Positions 1 to 10,263 of a stretch of DNA of 64,000 nt are shown piece by piece. How positions within the stretch are numbered: the stretch's first letter is position 1; each line of letters begins with the position of its first letter. The notes under the pieces are model-generated. The model was not told where the DNA came from. It ran no database searches and saw nothing but the letters and a program-made list of their open reading frames with translations. Source of the stretch: Acetobacteraceae bacterium (GTDB taxonomy: Bacteria; Pseudomonadota; Alphaproteobacteria; Acetobacterales; Acetobacteraceae); the NCBI GenBank assembly GCA_027326105.1, contig DAHWFB010000030.1, positions 1 through 64,000 on the forward strand, given 5' to 3'. The position numbers were made by a program, and so were the translations under genes.

Positions 1-39
1 TCTTGCCGAGCAGGATGTAGCCCTCCCGGGTGCGCGCGG
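1..39. repeat. 39-base direct repeat, first copy (second copy 725-763)
   Basis: Bases 1-39 are identical to bases 725-763, and the match stops at base 40 (t against c). The second copy lies inside ccmI on the minus strand, where it fits the reading frame. The first copy is out of place: it forms the start of an unrelated plus-strand reading frame. It could be a local duplication scar or a misjoin at a contig edge. Confidence 0.9.
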
Positions 40-431
40 TCGCCGACGCCGGGCTGCGCCAGGGCGTCGCGCCGGCGGCGCTGGTGCTGGCCGACAACCG
101 CCGCGGCGGGGCGGACGCCTGGTTCGCCCGCCACGGGCTGGCCCGGCCGCCGGCGCCGGACCTGCGCGGCGCCGGGTTCCGCTACCTCGGCTGCCGCGCC
201 GACGTCGTCGCCGGGCATCGGGCGGCGATCCTGGTCTATGGCGCGGCGGGAGGGACGATCAGCGTGCTGGCGTGGCCGGCCGGGGGCGAAGGGGCGCACC
301 CGCCGCGCGCCGCCCGGGCGGGCGGGCTCGCGGTGCTGTACTGGAGCGACGGCAGGCTGGAATACTGGGTCACCGGGGCGCGGGCCGCCGCGGTGGCGAG
401 GCTTGCCCGCGACTATCGGCGGAGCGGCTGA
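30..431 (+). pseudogene. C-terminal remnant of an anti-sigma-factor-like protein
   Basis: This frame of about 133 residues resembles the periplasmic C-terminal part of transmembrane anti-sigma factors: a proline-rich entry (HGLARPPAPDL), a strand with GFRYLGCRAD, and a terminal LAVLYWSDGRLEYWVTG segment. The usual N-terminal zinc-binding/sigma-binding domain and membrane helix are missing. An in-frame TAG sits at 18-20, and the only nearby start is a GTG at 30 that lies within the 39-base repeat. The first few codons therefore come from duplicated ccmI DNA rather than from the original gene. It converges on ccmI. The family call rests on pattern recognition. It is either a truncated remnant or a gene whose 5' half was lost by misassembly. 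Confidence 0.5.
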
Positions 432-475
432 CCCCGGAGCGCGGCAGCGGGACGGCGGGGCGGCGGGGCGGCGGG

Positions 476-505
476 GCTAGCGGTGGCGGGGCTAGCGGTG
501 GCGGG
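476..505. repeat. 15-base tandem duplication at the 3' end of ccmI
   Basis: The unit gctagcggtggcggg occurs twice in tandem, at 476-490 and 491-505, preceded by a ggcgg-rich run at 454-475. The stop codon of ccmI (492-494) lies in the second unit, and the first unit holds a second in-frame TAG, so slippage by one unit would change the C-terminus of CcmI by only a few residues. Confidence 0.8.
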
Positions 506-1208
506 CTTGGGCGAGACGGGCGAGCGCCAGGGGACGCCAGGGGGCGTTGGCGGCGCCCTCGGCCAGCGCCCGCTGGAACAGGGCGGCGGCGGCGCGGGTG
601 ACGTGGCCGGAGGCGCGGGTTTCGGCCTCCGCCGTGTCGACCGCAAGCGTCGGGTCGAACCCGGCGGCGAGCGCGTGGCGCCAGGCGCGGGCGGCGGCGG
701 CGAGATCGCCGATGTCGAGTTCGGTCTTGCCGAGCAGGATGTAGCCCTCCCGGGTGCGCGCGGCCCTGGGGTCCATGGTGGCGAGCTTCGCCTTCAGCAC
801 CGCGGCCAGACGCTCGGACTGGATCATCCGCGCCCGCGCCGCGGCGATGCGGCCCGCGATCGGCGCCGCCGGCAGGTAGGGCGAGGCGCTGGGCAGATAG
901 AGCGCCAGTCCGGCGGCGGGGATCAGCACCAGGGCGAGCAGCAGCGGCAGGCGCGAGGCGCCGGCGGGGGCGGCGTCGGGCCGGTCGGCGGCGGCGAGCA
1001 GCCGGCGCTCGACCTCGAGCAGCGCGCTGGCGTGCTCGCGCTCGGCCAGCCGCCCCTCGGCACGCTCGCGCTCGAGTTCGGCGATCTGGGCGCGATAGAG
1101 GGCGAGGGTCGCCTGCTGGCGGCCGCGCAGGCGGCCCTGGCGCAACAGCGAGAAGGCGAGCGGCGAAAGCGCCGCGCCGGCGAGGAGCAGCAGGGCGAGC
1201 CAGATCAT
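492..1208 (-). CDS. ccmI: Cytochrome c maturation protein CcmI (CycH), short form
   Basis: CcmI is the apocytochrome c chaperone that hands unfolded apocytochromes to the CcmF/H heme ligation complex in the inner membrane. The 238-residue protein starts with a membrane helix (about residues 2-20), followed by a charged, coiled-coil-like cytoplasmic loop rich in Glu, Arg and Leu (residues 30-75) and a second helix near residues 88-105. A short periplasmic TPR-like region follows. It is shorter than the forms of over 400 residues that carry an additional large TPR domain. The ATG overlaps the ccmH stop in an ATGA arrangement, so it is the last gene of the ccmC-to-ccmI operon and translationally coupled. 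Its interior contains the second copy of the 39-base repeat. Confidence 0.88.
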   Translation of the reverse strand: MIWLALLLLAGAALSPLAFSLLRQGRLRGRQQATLALYRAQIAELERERAEGRLAEREHASALLEVERRLLAAADRPDAAPAGASRLPLLLALVLIPAAGLALYLPSASPYLPAAPIAGRIAAARARMIQSERLAAVLKAKLATMDPRAARTREGYILLGKTELDIGDLAAAARAWRHALAAGFDPTLAVDTAEAETRASGHVTRAAAALFQRALAEGAANAPWRPLALARLAQARHR

Positions 1209-1672
1209 CGCGCCAGCAGGTCCGCGACCTTTTCCTTCTCCGCCGCGGAGAGCGGCGGCGGCGGGCGGGACGGCTGGCGGCGCAGCACCAGCACGGTGCC
1301 GAACCCGCCGGCGAGCGCCAGGAACGGCGAGGCCCAGAGCAGCCAGGTGAGCGGCTCGAACGGCGGATCGAGCAGGACGAAGCTGCCGTAGCGCTGGACC
1401 ATCCAGGCGATCACCCGCCGGTTGCTCCAGCCTTCGGCGACGTGCTGGCGGACGATGCGGCGCAGATCGCGGGCGAGCGAGGCGCCGGACGCCTCGATCG
1501 ATTCGTTCTGGCAGACCAGGCAGCGCAACTGCCGCCCGATCGCCTCCGCACGCTTCTCCAGCACCGGGTTCTGGAGCATCTCCGACGGATCGACCAGCGC
1601 GTGCGCGGGCGGGGCGAGCAGGAAGAGGGCGAGCAGGAACGGGGTGAGCCGGGCGGGCGGGAGGCGGCGCAT
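1205..1672 (-). CDS. ccmH: Cytochrome c maturation protein CcmH (CcmL type)
   Basis: CcmH is the thioredoxin-like factor that reduces the CXXCH heme site of apocytochrome c before heme ligation. The 155-residue protein has a cleavable-looking N-terminal hydrophobic segment ending at about AHA (residue 25), the redox motif RCLVCQNESI with Cys51 and Cys54, and one C-terminal membrane helix (about 109-131). The length fits the single-domain bacterial CcmH. The start at 1672 is supported by the ATGA overlap with the ccmG stop, although the frame stays open further upstream. The downstream ATG of ccmI likewise overlaps its stop. Confidence 0.93.
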   Translation of the reverse strand: MRRLPPARLTPFLLALFLLAPPAHALVDPSEMLQNPVLEKRAEAIGRQLRCLVCQNESIEASGASLARDLRRIVRQHVAEGWSNRRVIAWMVQRYGSFVLLDPPFEPLTWLLWASPFLALAGGFGTVLVLRRQPSRPPPPLSAAEKEKVADLLAR

Positions 1673-2208
1673 CAGGCGTAGCGCCGCAGGAGCGGGTTCA
1701 GCCGGGAGGCGACCACCTCGCGGGTGAGCGCGCCCGCCCAGCGCCAGCGGACGATGCCGGAACGGTCGATCAGGTAGGTTTCGGGCACGCCATAGACGCC
1801 CCAGTTGATGGCGACCGTGCCGGCGAGATCGGAATCGAGGCGCGCGTAGGGGTTGCCGTTCTCGGCCAGGAAGGCCGCGGCGTCGGCCGGCTTGTCCTTG
1901 TAGGCGATGCCCCAGATCTTCATGCCGCCCTGGCGCAGGTGGCGCAGCATCGCCGCCTCCTGCACGCAGGGGATGCACCAGGAGGCGAAGAAATTGACCA
2001 GCATCGGGCGAGGCGGGGCGGCGAGATCGGCCGAGGAGAAGGCGGGACCGGGGGGCTGGGCGGGCAGGCGGAAGCGGGGCGGGCGCTTGCCGATCAGCAT
2101 GCTGGGCAGCGCGCTCGGGACATAGTCGCGCTCGAGCAGCACCGCGACCCCGGCGGCGCCGGCGACGACGACGCCGAGCGGGGCGAGCAGGAGGGTGCGG
2201 CGGTTCAT
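1672..2208 (-). CDS. ccmG: Thiol:disulfide interchange protein CcmG (DsbE)
   Basis: CcmG is a membrane-anchored, periplasm-facing thioredoxin that keeps the CcmH and apocytochrome thiols reduced. The 178-residue protein has an N-terminal anchor helix (about residues 5-25) and a thioredoxin fold whose active site is FASWCIPC (Cys78, Cys81). The conserved GVYGVPETYLID segment contains the cis-Pro strand. The frame is open 15 codons further upstream, but ATG 2208 gives the standard N-terminus and leaves 7 bases after the ccmF stop. It is co-transcribed with the other ccm genes. Confidence 0.94.
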   Translation of the reverse strand: MNRRTLLLAPLGVVVAGAAGVAVLLERDYVPSALPSMLIGKRPPRFRLPAQPPGPAFSSADLAAPPRPMLVNFFASWCIPCVQEAAMLRHLRQGGMKIWGIAYKDKPADAAAFLAENGNPYARLDSDLAGTVAINWGVYGVPETYLIDRSGIVRWRWAGALTREVVASRLNPLLRRYA

Positions 2209-2215
2209 CCCCGCC

Positions 2216-4186
2216 TCACCCCGCCCGCACCGGGGCGGGGGCGGCCGCCGCACGGCGGGCGGGGGCGCCGACGCGCAGCCGGCGGTCCGACAGCGAGAGC
2301 CCGCCGCCGAGCGCCATCACCAGCGCGCCGAGCCAGATTTCCGGGGCCAGCGGATGGTAGTTGAGGCGGAACACCGCGCCGCCGTCACGCTCGTTGCCGA
2401 GGACGGCGTAGAGATCGAGGAAGCCGTTGGTCCAGATCGCGACCTCGGAGGTGGTCATCTGCGAGATCGGGAAGCTGCGCTTGCCGGGGTGCATCACCAC
2501 CACCTGGTGCCCGTTACGGCTGACCACCAGGGTGGAGACGCGGGCGGTGAAGTTGGCCCCGGTGGCGCCGGCGATGGAGACGTATTTCCAGTCGTAGCCG
2601 GCGAGATGGGCGGATTGGCCGGGCCGCAGAAAGACCAGCGTGTGGGCGGCGAGCGCCATGCCGGAGATGCCGGCGATGGTCACCCCCAGCCCGGCGTGGG
2701 CGATGGCGGTGCCGAAGACCGAGCGGCGCAGGCCGGCGAGGCGGGCGAGACTCTCGCCGAGCGGGCGGCGGAACAGGCGGATGCGATCGACGATTTCGGC
2801 GAACGCGCCGGCGATGATCCAGAGCGCGAGCGCGATGCCGAGGCCGGGGACGAGCTTCCAGCCGAGCGCGACCGCCCCACCCCCGATGGCGGCGAGGAGC
2901 GCGCCCCACCACAGCCGCAGCAGCGCGGGGGCGAGCTCGGCGCGCTTCCAGGACAGCACCGGCCCCACCGCCATCGCCGCCAGCAGCGGCACCGCGAGCG
3001 GGAGCACCGTGCGCTCGAAGAAGGGCGGGCCGACGCTGATCTTCTGGCCGGCGAGCAGATCGGCGAAGGGCGGGTAGAGGGTGCCGAGGAAGACCACGGT
3101 GGCGATCGAGCAGAGCAGGATGTTGTTGAGCACCAGCGCCCCCTCCCGCGAGAGCGGCGCGAACAGGCCCGAGGGGGCGAGCGCCGGGGCGCGCAGCGCG
3201 AACAGCAGCAGCGAGCCGCCGACGGTGAGGGCGAGCAGGACCAGGATGAAGATGCCCTGGGTCGGGTCGGCGGCGAAGGAATGGACCGAATCGAGCAGGC
3301 CGGAGCGGACCAGGAAGGTGCCGCAGAGGCTGAGCGAGAAGGTGGCGATGGCGAGCAGGACCGCCCAGGTCTTCAGCGCCTCGCGCTTCTCGACCACGAT
3401 GGCGCAGTGGAGCAGCGCGGTGCCGGTGAGCCAGGGCAGCAGCGAGGCGTTCTCCACCGGGTCCCAGAACCAGTAGCCGCCCCAGCCGAGCTCGTAGTAG
3501 CTCCACCACGAGCCGAGCGCGATGCCGCCGGTGAGCAGGCACCAGGCGCCCAGCGTCCACGGCCGCACCCAGCGGCCCCAGGCGGCGTCCACCCGGCCCT
3601 CGATCAGCGCGGCGACGGCGAAGGCGAAGGCGACCGAGAAGCCGACGTAGCCGGCGTAGAGCATGGGCGGATGGATGGCGAGGCCGGGGTCCTGCAGGAG
3701 CGGGTTGACGTCCTGGCCCTGCCCGGGCGGCGGCCAGAGCCGGAGGAACGGGTTGGAGGCGGCGAGCGTGAACAGCAGGAAGCCGGCCGAGACCAGGCCG
3801 AGCACGCCGAGCACGCGGGCGCGCAGGGCGGCGGGAAGCTCGCGCCCGAACAGCGCCACCGCCCCGCCGCAGCCCGACAGCATGAGGCACCAGAGCAGGA
3901 TGGAGCCGTTGTGGTCCCCCCAGGTGCCGGTGATGCGGTAGAGCAGCGGGGTGAGGCTCGAGGAGTTCTGGGCGACGTCGAGCACCGAAAAGTCCGAGAC
4001 GACGTGCGACCAGACCAGGGCGGCGAAGGAGAAGCCGGCGGCGAGCAGCTGGGAGAGCGCGAAGGCGGGGGCGGCGGCCATCATCCGCCGGTCGCGCACG
4101 GAGGCACCCCAGAGCAGCAGCACGCCCTGGGCGGCGGCGATGGCGGTCGCGAGGGCGAGGGCGAAATGGCCGAGTTCGGGGATCAT
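2216..4186 (-). CDS. ccmF: Heme lyase subunit CcmF
   Basis: CcmF is the large integral membrane subunit of the cytochrome c heme lyase, which receives heme from CcmE and attaches it to apocytochrome c. The 656-residue protein has the family length and about a dozen or more hydrophobic helices. The tryptophan-rich WWD signature is present (GWGGYWFWDPVENASL, about residues 226-241), and conserved histidines lie around it (for example GDHNGSILLW near residue 91). The stop lies 7 bases before ccmG and the start follows ccmE by 9 bases, as expected in one operon. Confidence 0.97.
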   Translation of the reverse strand: MIPELGHFALALATAIAAAQGVLLLWGASVRDRRMMAAAPAFALSQLLAAGFSFAALVWSHVVSDFSVLDVAQNSSSLTPLLYRITGTWGDHNGSILLWCLMLSGCGGAVALFGRELPAALRARVLGVLGLVSAGFLLFTLAASNPFLRLWPPPGQGQDVNPLLQDPGLAIHPPMLYAGYVGFSVAFAFAVAALIEGRVDAAWGRWVRPWTLGAWCLLTGGIALGSWWSYYELGWGGYWFWDPVENASLLPWLTGTALLHCAIVVEKREALKTWAVLLAIATFSLSLCGTFLVRSGLLDSVHSFAADPTQGIFILVLLALTVGGSLLLFALRAPALAPSGLFAPLSREGALVLNNILLCSIATVVFLGTLYPPFADLLAGQKISVGPPFFERTVLPLAVPLLAAMAVGPVLSWKRAELAPALLRLWWGALLAAIGGGAVALGWKLVPGLGIALALWIIAGAFAEIVDRIRLFRRPLGESLARLAGLRRSVFGTAIAHAGLGVTIAGISGMALAAHTLVFLRPGQSAHLAGYDWKYVSIAGATGANFTARVSTLVVSRNGHQVVVMHPGKRSFPISQMTTSEVAIWTNGFLDLYAVLGNERDGGAVFRLNYHPLAPEIWLGALVMALGGGLSLSDRRLRVGAPARRAAAAPAPVRAG

Positions 4187-4195
4187 CGGCGGGGT

Positions 4196-4708
4196 TCAGC
4201 TTCCCTTGGCGGCGGGCTTGGCGGGGTTCATCGTGTCCCAGGTGGCGGGCGGGGGCGGCGGGCCGGCGGCGGGGTTCCAGAGACCGTCCTTCTTGAGGGC
4301 GGCCTCCACCGCGGGGGGCATGTAGTTGGCGTCGTGCTTGGCGAGCACCTCGGAGGCGACGAACACCCCGCCGGGGGCGAGATGGCCGAGCGCGATGATG
4401 CCCTGGCCCTCGCGGAAGAGATCGGGGAGGACGCCGCGGAAGCGGACCGGGACGGCGGCCTTGCCGTCGGTGATGGCGAAGCGGATCAGGGGCCGGCCGC
4501 CGGCCTCGGTCTTGACCACGCTGCCGCGCTGGACCAGGCCGCCGAGGCGGAAGATCTGGCTCGGCGGCGGGTCCTTCGCCATCACCGCGGCGGGAAGGAG
4601 GAAGAAGGTCACGTCCGCGGAGAGCGCGGAGAGGGTGAGCGCGACGGCGGAGCCGAGGCCGGCGCCGCAGGCGAGCACGAGCAGCAGACGGCGGCGCTTG
4701 CGGGTCAT
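4196..4708 (-). CDS. ccmE: Heme chaperone CcmE
   Basis: CcmE is the periplasmic heme chaperone, tethered by one N-terminal helix, that binds heme covalently and shuttles it to CcmF. The 170-residue protein has positively charged N-terminal residues and a membrane anchor (about residues 8-42), followed by the OB-fold domain. The heme-binding motif AKHDANYMPP is intact, with His125 as the covalent attachment residue and Tyr129 as axial ligand. The C-terminal tail is proline- and alanine-rich. Its ATG overlaps the ccmD stop. Confidence 0.96.
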   Translation of the reverse strand: MTRKRRRLLLVLACGAGLGSAVALTLSALSADVTFFLLPAAVMAKDPPPSQIFRLGGLVQRGSVVKTEAGGRPLIRFAITDGKAAVPVRFRGVLPDLFREGQGIIALGHLAPGGVFVASEVLAKHDANYMPPAVEAALKKDGLWNPAAGPPPPPATWDTMNPAKPAAKGS

Positions 4709-4872
4709 GGCCTGTCCTGCCCGCGGCCGCGCCGGGGGTCGATCGCGGCGAGGCGGGCGCGGGCGCGGCGCAGGCGGAGGAAGGCGGCGAGCGAGAAGCC
4801 CGCGAGCACCACGACCGCGAGCGCATAGGCGGCGACGATGTAGGGCCAGTGGGGATAGGGCCAGCCGCTCAC
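4705..4872 (-). CDS. ccmD: Heme exporter protein CcmD
   Basis: CcmD is a small single-helix protein that helps release holo-CcmE from CcmC. The 55-residue product has an aromatic N-terminus (WPYPHWPYIVAAYALAVV), one transmembrane helix and a strongly basic C-terminal tail, typical of CcmD. The start is a GTG at 4872 that overlaps the ccmC stop at 4869-4871, and the stop overlaps the ccmE ATG. The call rests on position between ccmC and ccmE, size and topology, because CcmD sequences are poorly conserved. Confidence 0.85.
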   Translation of the reverse strand: MSGWPYPHWPYIVAAYALAVVVLAGFSLAAFLRLRRARARLAAIDPRRGRGQDRP

Positions 4873-5705
4873 GCGACCACCTCCGCCGCCTCGGCGCGGC
4901 TTTGCAGCAGGGCGCGGATGCGCCGCTCCATCACCGCGGCGCGCAGGCGGGCGGTGACGATGGCGGCGAAGACCAGGGTGAAGCCGAGGGAGGCGATCAG
5001 CAGCGGCCAGAGCATGGTGATGTAGAGCCGCGACGGCCCGATCAGGCTGATCGAATTGCCCTGATGCAGCGTGTTCCACCACTGCACGCTGTAGTGGATG
5101 ATGGGCAGATCGACCGCGCCGATCAGGGCGAGGATGGCGCCGGCGCGGTAGCCGCGCTCGGGATTGTCGAAGGCACGGACGAGCACGACGTGGCCGAGAT
5201 AGAGGAAGAACAGGACCAGGACCGAGGTCAGCCGCGCGTCCCACACCCACCAAGTGCCCCACTCCGGCGCGCCCCAGAGGCTGCCCGAGACCAGGCAGAG
5301 GGCGGTGAAGCCGGCGCCGACCGGGCTGATCTCGGCGGCGGCGAGATCGGCCAGCGGATGGCGCCAGACCAGGGAGAACAGCGAGGCCACGGCGAGCCCG
5401 GCATAGCCGGCGGACGCCATCCAGGCGGCGGGGACATGGACATACAGGATCCGCACCGTCTCGCCCTGCTGCCAGTCCGGCGGGGAGAAGGCGAAGCCCC
5501 AGACCAGACCGGCGGCGGTGAGGATCGCCCCCGGCCAGGCGAGCCACGGTAGCACCCGCCCGGACAGGCGCAGGAAGCGCCCGGGGTTGGCGAAGCGGTG
5601 CAGCCGGCCGCCCACGCGGCGCGGGGCGGGCTCGGCGACGGGGGCGGTGAACTCCACGAACCCTTCATAAAGGATCACCGCCACGATTTGAAGCCGCCGC
5701 GGCAT
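4869..5705 (-). CDS. ccmC: Heme transport/attachment protein CcmC
   Basis: CcmC loads heme onto CcmE at the periplasmic face of the inner membrane. The protein has six hydrophobic helices and the tryptophan-rich motif WGTWWVWDARLT, plus the conserved histidines of the family (VHVPAAWM and IHYSVQWWNTLHQG). It is the first gene of this operon. ccmA and ccmB, the ABC exporter genes that often precede ccmC, are not next to it. The start is uncertain: ATG 5705 gives 278 residues with an unusual N-terminal extension and no clear ribosome site. GTG codons at 5657 and 5615 would give proteins closer to the usual length of about 240-260, beginning just before LHRFANPGRF. Confidence 0.93.
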   Translation of the reverse strand: MPRRLQIVAVILYEGFVEFTAPVAEPAPRRVGGRLHRFANPGRFLRLSGRVLPWLAWPGAILTAAGLVWGFAFSPPDWQQGETVRILYVHVPAAWMASAGYAGLAVASLFSLVWRHPLADLAAAEISPVGAGFTALCLVSGSLWGAPEWGTWWVWDARLTSVLVLFFLYLGHVVLVRAFDNPERGYRAGAILALIGAVDLPIIHYSVQWWNTLHQGNSISLIGPSRLYITMLWPLLIASLGFTLVFAAIVTARLRAAVMERRIRALLQSRAEAAEVVA

Positions 5706-5747
5706 GGCCTAGAGTGGCGCCGGCCATCACGGAACGGGGAGAGCCCA

Positions 5748-6041
5748 ATGCTGTTCGCCATCCTGTGCGAGGACAAGCCCGACGCGCTGGCGCTGCGCCA
5801 GTCGGTGCGGTCGCGCCATCTCGACTATCTGCACAGCCGGCTCGACCTGCTGGTCGAGGTCGGGCCGCTGCTCGACGCGCAGGGCAGCCCGTGCGGCAGC
5901 CTGCTGGTGGTCGAGGTGGCGGACCGCGCCGCGGCCGAGGCCTTCGCCGCCGCCGACCCCTATGCCGGGGCGGGGGTGTTCGCGCGCACCATGATCCACG
6001 GCTACCGCAGCGTGTTCAAGGCCGGCGCCCAGGTGGGATGA
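5748..6041 (+). CDS. YciI-family protein
   Basis: This 97-residue protein matches the small YciI family, a ferredoxin-like dimeric fold related to muconolactone isomerase. It has the opening LFAILCEDKPDAL, a central RSRHLDYL helix and the closing segment ending in FARTMIHGYRSVFK. The histidine and aspartate near the RSRHLDYL helix correspond to the proposed active-site pair. Its substrate is unknown. The start lies after a gggagag purine stretch and is divergent from ccmC. Its stop overlaps the ATG of the EVE-domain gene (ATGA), and these two genes are commonly adjacent in alphaproteobacteria. Confidence 0.85.
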   Translation: MLFAILCEDKPDALALRQSVRSRHLDYLHSRLDLLVEVGPLLDAQGSPCGSLLVVEVADRAAAEAFAAADPYAGAGVFARTMIHGYRSVFKAGAQVG

Positions 6042-6478
6042 CGGCGCGGATGACCGGGCGGGAGACGGCGTACTGGCTGGTCAAGTCCGAGCCGGAGGCG
6101 TTCTCCTGGGACGACCAGCTCCGCGCCGGCGCCGAGCCCTGGAGCGGGGTGCGCAATTTCGCCGCCCGCAACCATCTGCGCGCCATGCGCGCCGGCGACC
6201 AGGCGTTCTTCTACCACTCGAACCAGGGGCGGGAGATCGTCGGCATCGTCGAGGTGGTCCGCGAGGCCTATCCCGACCCCACCGCCGAGAGCGGGGACTG
6301 GTCGGCGGTGGACATGCGCGCGGTGGCGGCGCTGGCGCGGCCGGTGACGCTCGCCGCGCTGAAGGCCGATCCGCGCTTCGCCGATCTCGCGCTGCTCCGC
6401 CAGTCCCGGCTTTCGGTGTTGCCGGTCTCGGCCGCCCACTGGGCGATGATCTGCGCCCTCGGCGGGGGGACCGGCTGA
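6038..6478 (+). CDS. EVE domain-containing protein
   Basis: The 146-residue protein is a complete single EVE domain, a PUA-like fold that binds modified bases in RNA or DNA. Recognisable segments are YWLVKSEPEAFSWDD at the N-terminus, the GVRNFAARNHLRAMRAGD block, FFYHSNQGREIVGI, and the end ADLALLRQSRLSVLPVSAAHW. Its start overlaps the YciI stop, so the two are probably co-translated. The biological substrate is not known. There is no restriction or defence gene nearby, so the context gives no sign of a role in DNA-modification defence. Confidence 0.9.
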   Translation: MTARMTGRETAYWLVKSEPEAFSWDDQLRAGAEPWSGVRNFAARNHLRAMRAGDQAFFYHSNQGREIVGIVEVVREAYPDPTAESGDWSAVDMRAVAALARPVTLAALKADPRFADLALLRQSRLSVLPVSAAHWAMICALGGGTG

Positions 6479-6568
6479 GCGGGCGCCGTGCTCTGCGCGC
6501 GGCCCTTCCACAACCGGGGTCAAATGTGTTGAATGGAAGCGCCAGCCAGCGCCGCGGGAGGAACGAAA

Positions 6569-8509
<1,941 letters not shown>

Positions 8510-8588
8510 CCGGCGGGAGAGAGACGGCGGCGGGGGAGCGGGTTCTGCGCGCCATCGGTGATGCCGCCGGTGGCGCGGGCGGAGCGCG

Positions 8589-9251
8589 ATGAACGGCGCG
8601 CGCGCGGCGGCGGAGGCGTTCCTGTTCGCCTTCCCCGCCCTCTTTTCCATCGTCAACCCGATCGCCGGCGCCTTCTTCTTCAACGAGGTGACCGAGGGGC
8701 GCAGCCACGACGAGCGGCTGTTCCTGGCCCGCCGCATCGGGCTCTACGCGGCGCTGGTGATGCTCGCAGCACTCTGGGTGGGGGCGGACGTGCTGCGCTT
8801 CTTCGGCATCAGCATCGCCGCACTGCGCATCGCCGGCGGGGTGGTGATCGCGGGCAGCGGCTGGGGGATGCTGGCGGCGCCGGGAGCGCGCGAGGACGTG
8901 AAGCAGCAGCAGGCGGCGCCGGCGACGGGGGCCGCGGACGTCGCCTTCTTCCCGCTCACCATGCCGCTGACCACCGGGCCGGGCACCATCTCGGTCGCGG
9001 TGGCGCTGAGTGCCGCGCGGCCGCCGGCGCAGCCGTTCGCCTTCCTGGCCGGGGTTTCGGGGGCGGCGGCGGCGATGGCGGTGCTGATCTGGCTCGCCTA
9101 CCGCTCGGCCGACCGGCTGGGCGCGCTGCTGAGCGCCTCGGCGCGGCGGAGCTTCGCCCGGATGACCGCCTTCCTGCTGCTCTGCGTCGGGGTGCAGATC
9201 ATGATTTCGGGGATCGACGACGTGCTGCGGCCGCTGCTCGCGGGCCATTGA
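8589..9251 (+). CDS. MarC family integral membrane protein
   Basis: The 220-residue protein has about six hydrophobic helices and the MarC/SNG1 (UPF0056) signatures: FLFAFPALFSIVNPIAG in the first helix, the DVAFFPLTMPLTTGPGTIS repeat-like loop, and the mirrored second half ending LLCVGVQIMISGIDDVL. The family has no agreed transport substrate, and older annotations as antibiotic resistance proteins are not supported. The start at 8589 follows GGAGCGCG. It lies about 80 bases after acs and is probably transcribed separately. Confidence 0.88.
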   Translation: MNGARAAAEAFLFAFPALFSIVNPIAGAFFFNEVTEGRSHDERLFLARRIGLYAALVMLAALWVGADVLRFFGISIAALRIAGGVVIAGSGWGMLAAPGAREDVKQQQAAPATGAADVAFFPLTMPLTTGPGTISVAVALSAARPPAQPFAFLAGVSGAAAAMAVLIWLAYRSADRLGALLSASARRSFARMTAFLLLCVGVQIMISGIDDVLRPLLAGH

Positions 9252-9348
9252 GGGCCGGGCCGGGTTCGGGCCGGGCCGGGCGAGGCGGGGTTGCGGCAGG
9301 GTCGGGGGCGGATGACAGCGGCCGGGGTGGCGTGCCACTCTCGCGCCG

Positions 9349-10263
9349 ATGTCCGCGACCCCGACCGCGCCGCGCCTGCCCCGGCTGAGCGACGGCGTGC
9401 TGCGCCCGCTGCTGTGCCAGGCGGTGGACGGGCAGCCGCAGACCCGCGGGCTCGGCATCATTTTCAGCGCCGGCGGGGTGAACACCGTGCTGCGCGACCC
9501 CGCCGGCGGGCAGGATGCCTATCTCGTCGTCGAGGCCGCGCCGGGCCGGACGCCGCCGGGCCCGGTGCTCCCGGGCGGGGTGTGGCGGCGCGCGGTGGGG
9601 ACGCAGCCGACGCCGACACCTGGGCCGGCGCCCGCCGACGGGCCGGATACCACCCATGACGCGGTCAATCTCGGCGTGGACCTCATCGTGCTCGGGGTCG
9701 GGGTGCTGGCGGTGATGGCGACCGGCGGGGCGGCGGCGCCGATCGAGATCGCGGTTGCCTCGCAACTGGTGGTCGGCGCGGCGGTCACCGCCAACGACGC
9801 GGTGCGGGTGGGCAGCGACTTCAGCGGCCACCGGGTGGCGCAGCGGGAGGATGCGAGCGCGGCCTACCATTGGGTCGCCACCGGCGTCTTCTTCTACCAG
9901 GTGATCGGGCCGGAAGGGGCGCTGAAGGGCGCGGTGGACGTGGTCAAGGCCGACCGGGCGATCGGCGAGGCAGGGCTCGGCTGGCGGGACGCGCTCGCCG
10001 GGGAGGTCGGGCCCGGGCAGCGGGTGAAGCTCGGCTATGCGCTCGATCTCGGCGGACGGTCGGCGCGGGTGGCGGCGATCCGCACCGCGCTCGCGCTCAA
10101 GCTCGCCAACAACATCGGCGCCGCGCTGCTCTCGCTCGGGCTCGCGGGCTGGGGCGGGCCGCTGGCCGACATCGTCCACGCGCTGCATTTTTCCCTCCTC
10201 GCCCTCACCCCCGGCGCCGCCGACCGCGGTGGCGGGGCGCCGGCGGTGGTGCCCGGGCTGTGA
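9349..10263 (+). CDS. Unrecognised membrane-associated protein
   Basis: I do not recognise the family of this 304-residue protein. The N-terminal 90 residues look like a soluble beta-rich domain ([28 protein letters not shown]), followed by a Pro/Thr-rich linker ([12 protein letters not shown]). Two long glycine/alanine-rich hydrophobic segments follow at about residues 110-150, then a mixed helix region and a final hydrophobic helix near 255-280. There is no signal peptide. Base composition is like the neighbours. The next gene starts with a GTG overlapping its stop, so the two probably form a small operon. No cofactor or catalytic motif was seen. Confidence 0.6.
   Translation: MSATPTAPRLPRLSDGVLRPLLCQAVDGQPQTRGLGIIFSAGGVNTVLRDPAGGQDAYLVVEAAPGRTPPGPVLPGGVWRRAVGTQPTPTPGPAPADGPDTTHDAVNLGVDLIVLGVGVLAVMATGGAAAPIEIAVASQLVVGAAVTANDAVRVGSDFSGHRVAQREDASAAYHWVATGVFFYQVIGPEGALKGAVDVVKADRAIGEAGLGWRDALAGEVGPGQRVKLGYALDLGGRSARVAAIRTALALKLANNIGAALLSLGLAGWGGPLADIVHALHFSLLALTPGAADRGGGAPAVVPGL

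Noticed and set aside
2195-4828. Long open frame on the plus strand opposite ccmF and ccmE
   Set aside because: Its product is low-complexity Gly/Arg/Glu/Ala sequence with no domain, and the opposite strand encodes clearly conserved ccm proteins. Long antisense open frames are expected at this G+C content.
6533-6568. Earlier ATG as the start of acs
   Set aside because: The ribosome site GGGAGGAACG lies directly before 6569, whereas the 12 extra residues are not family-like.
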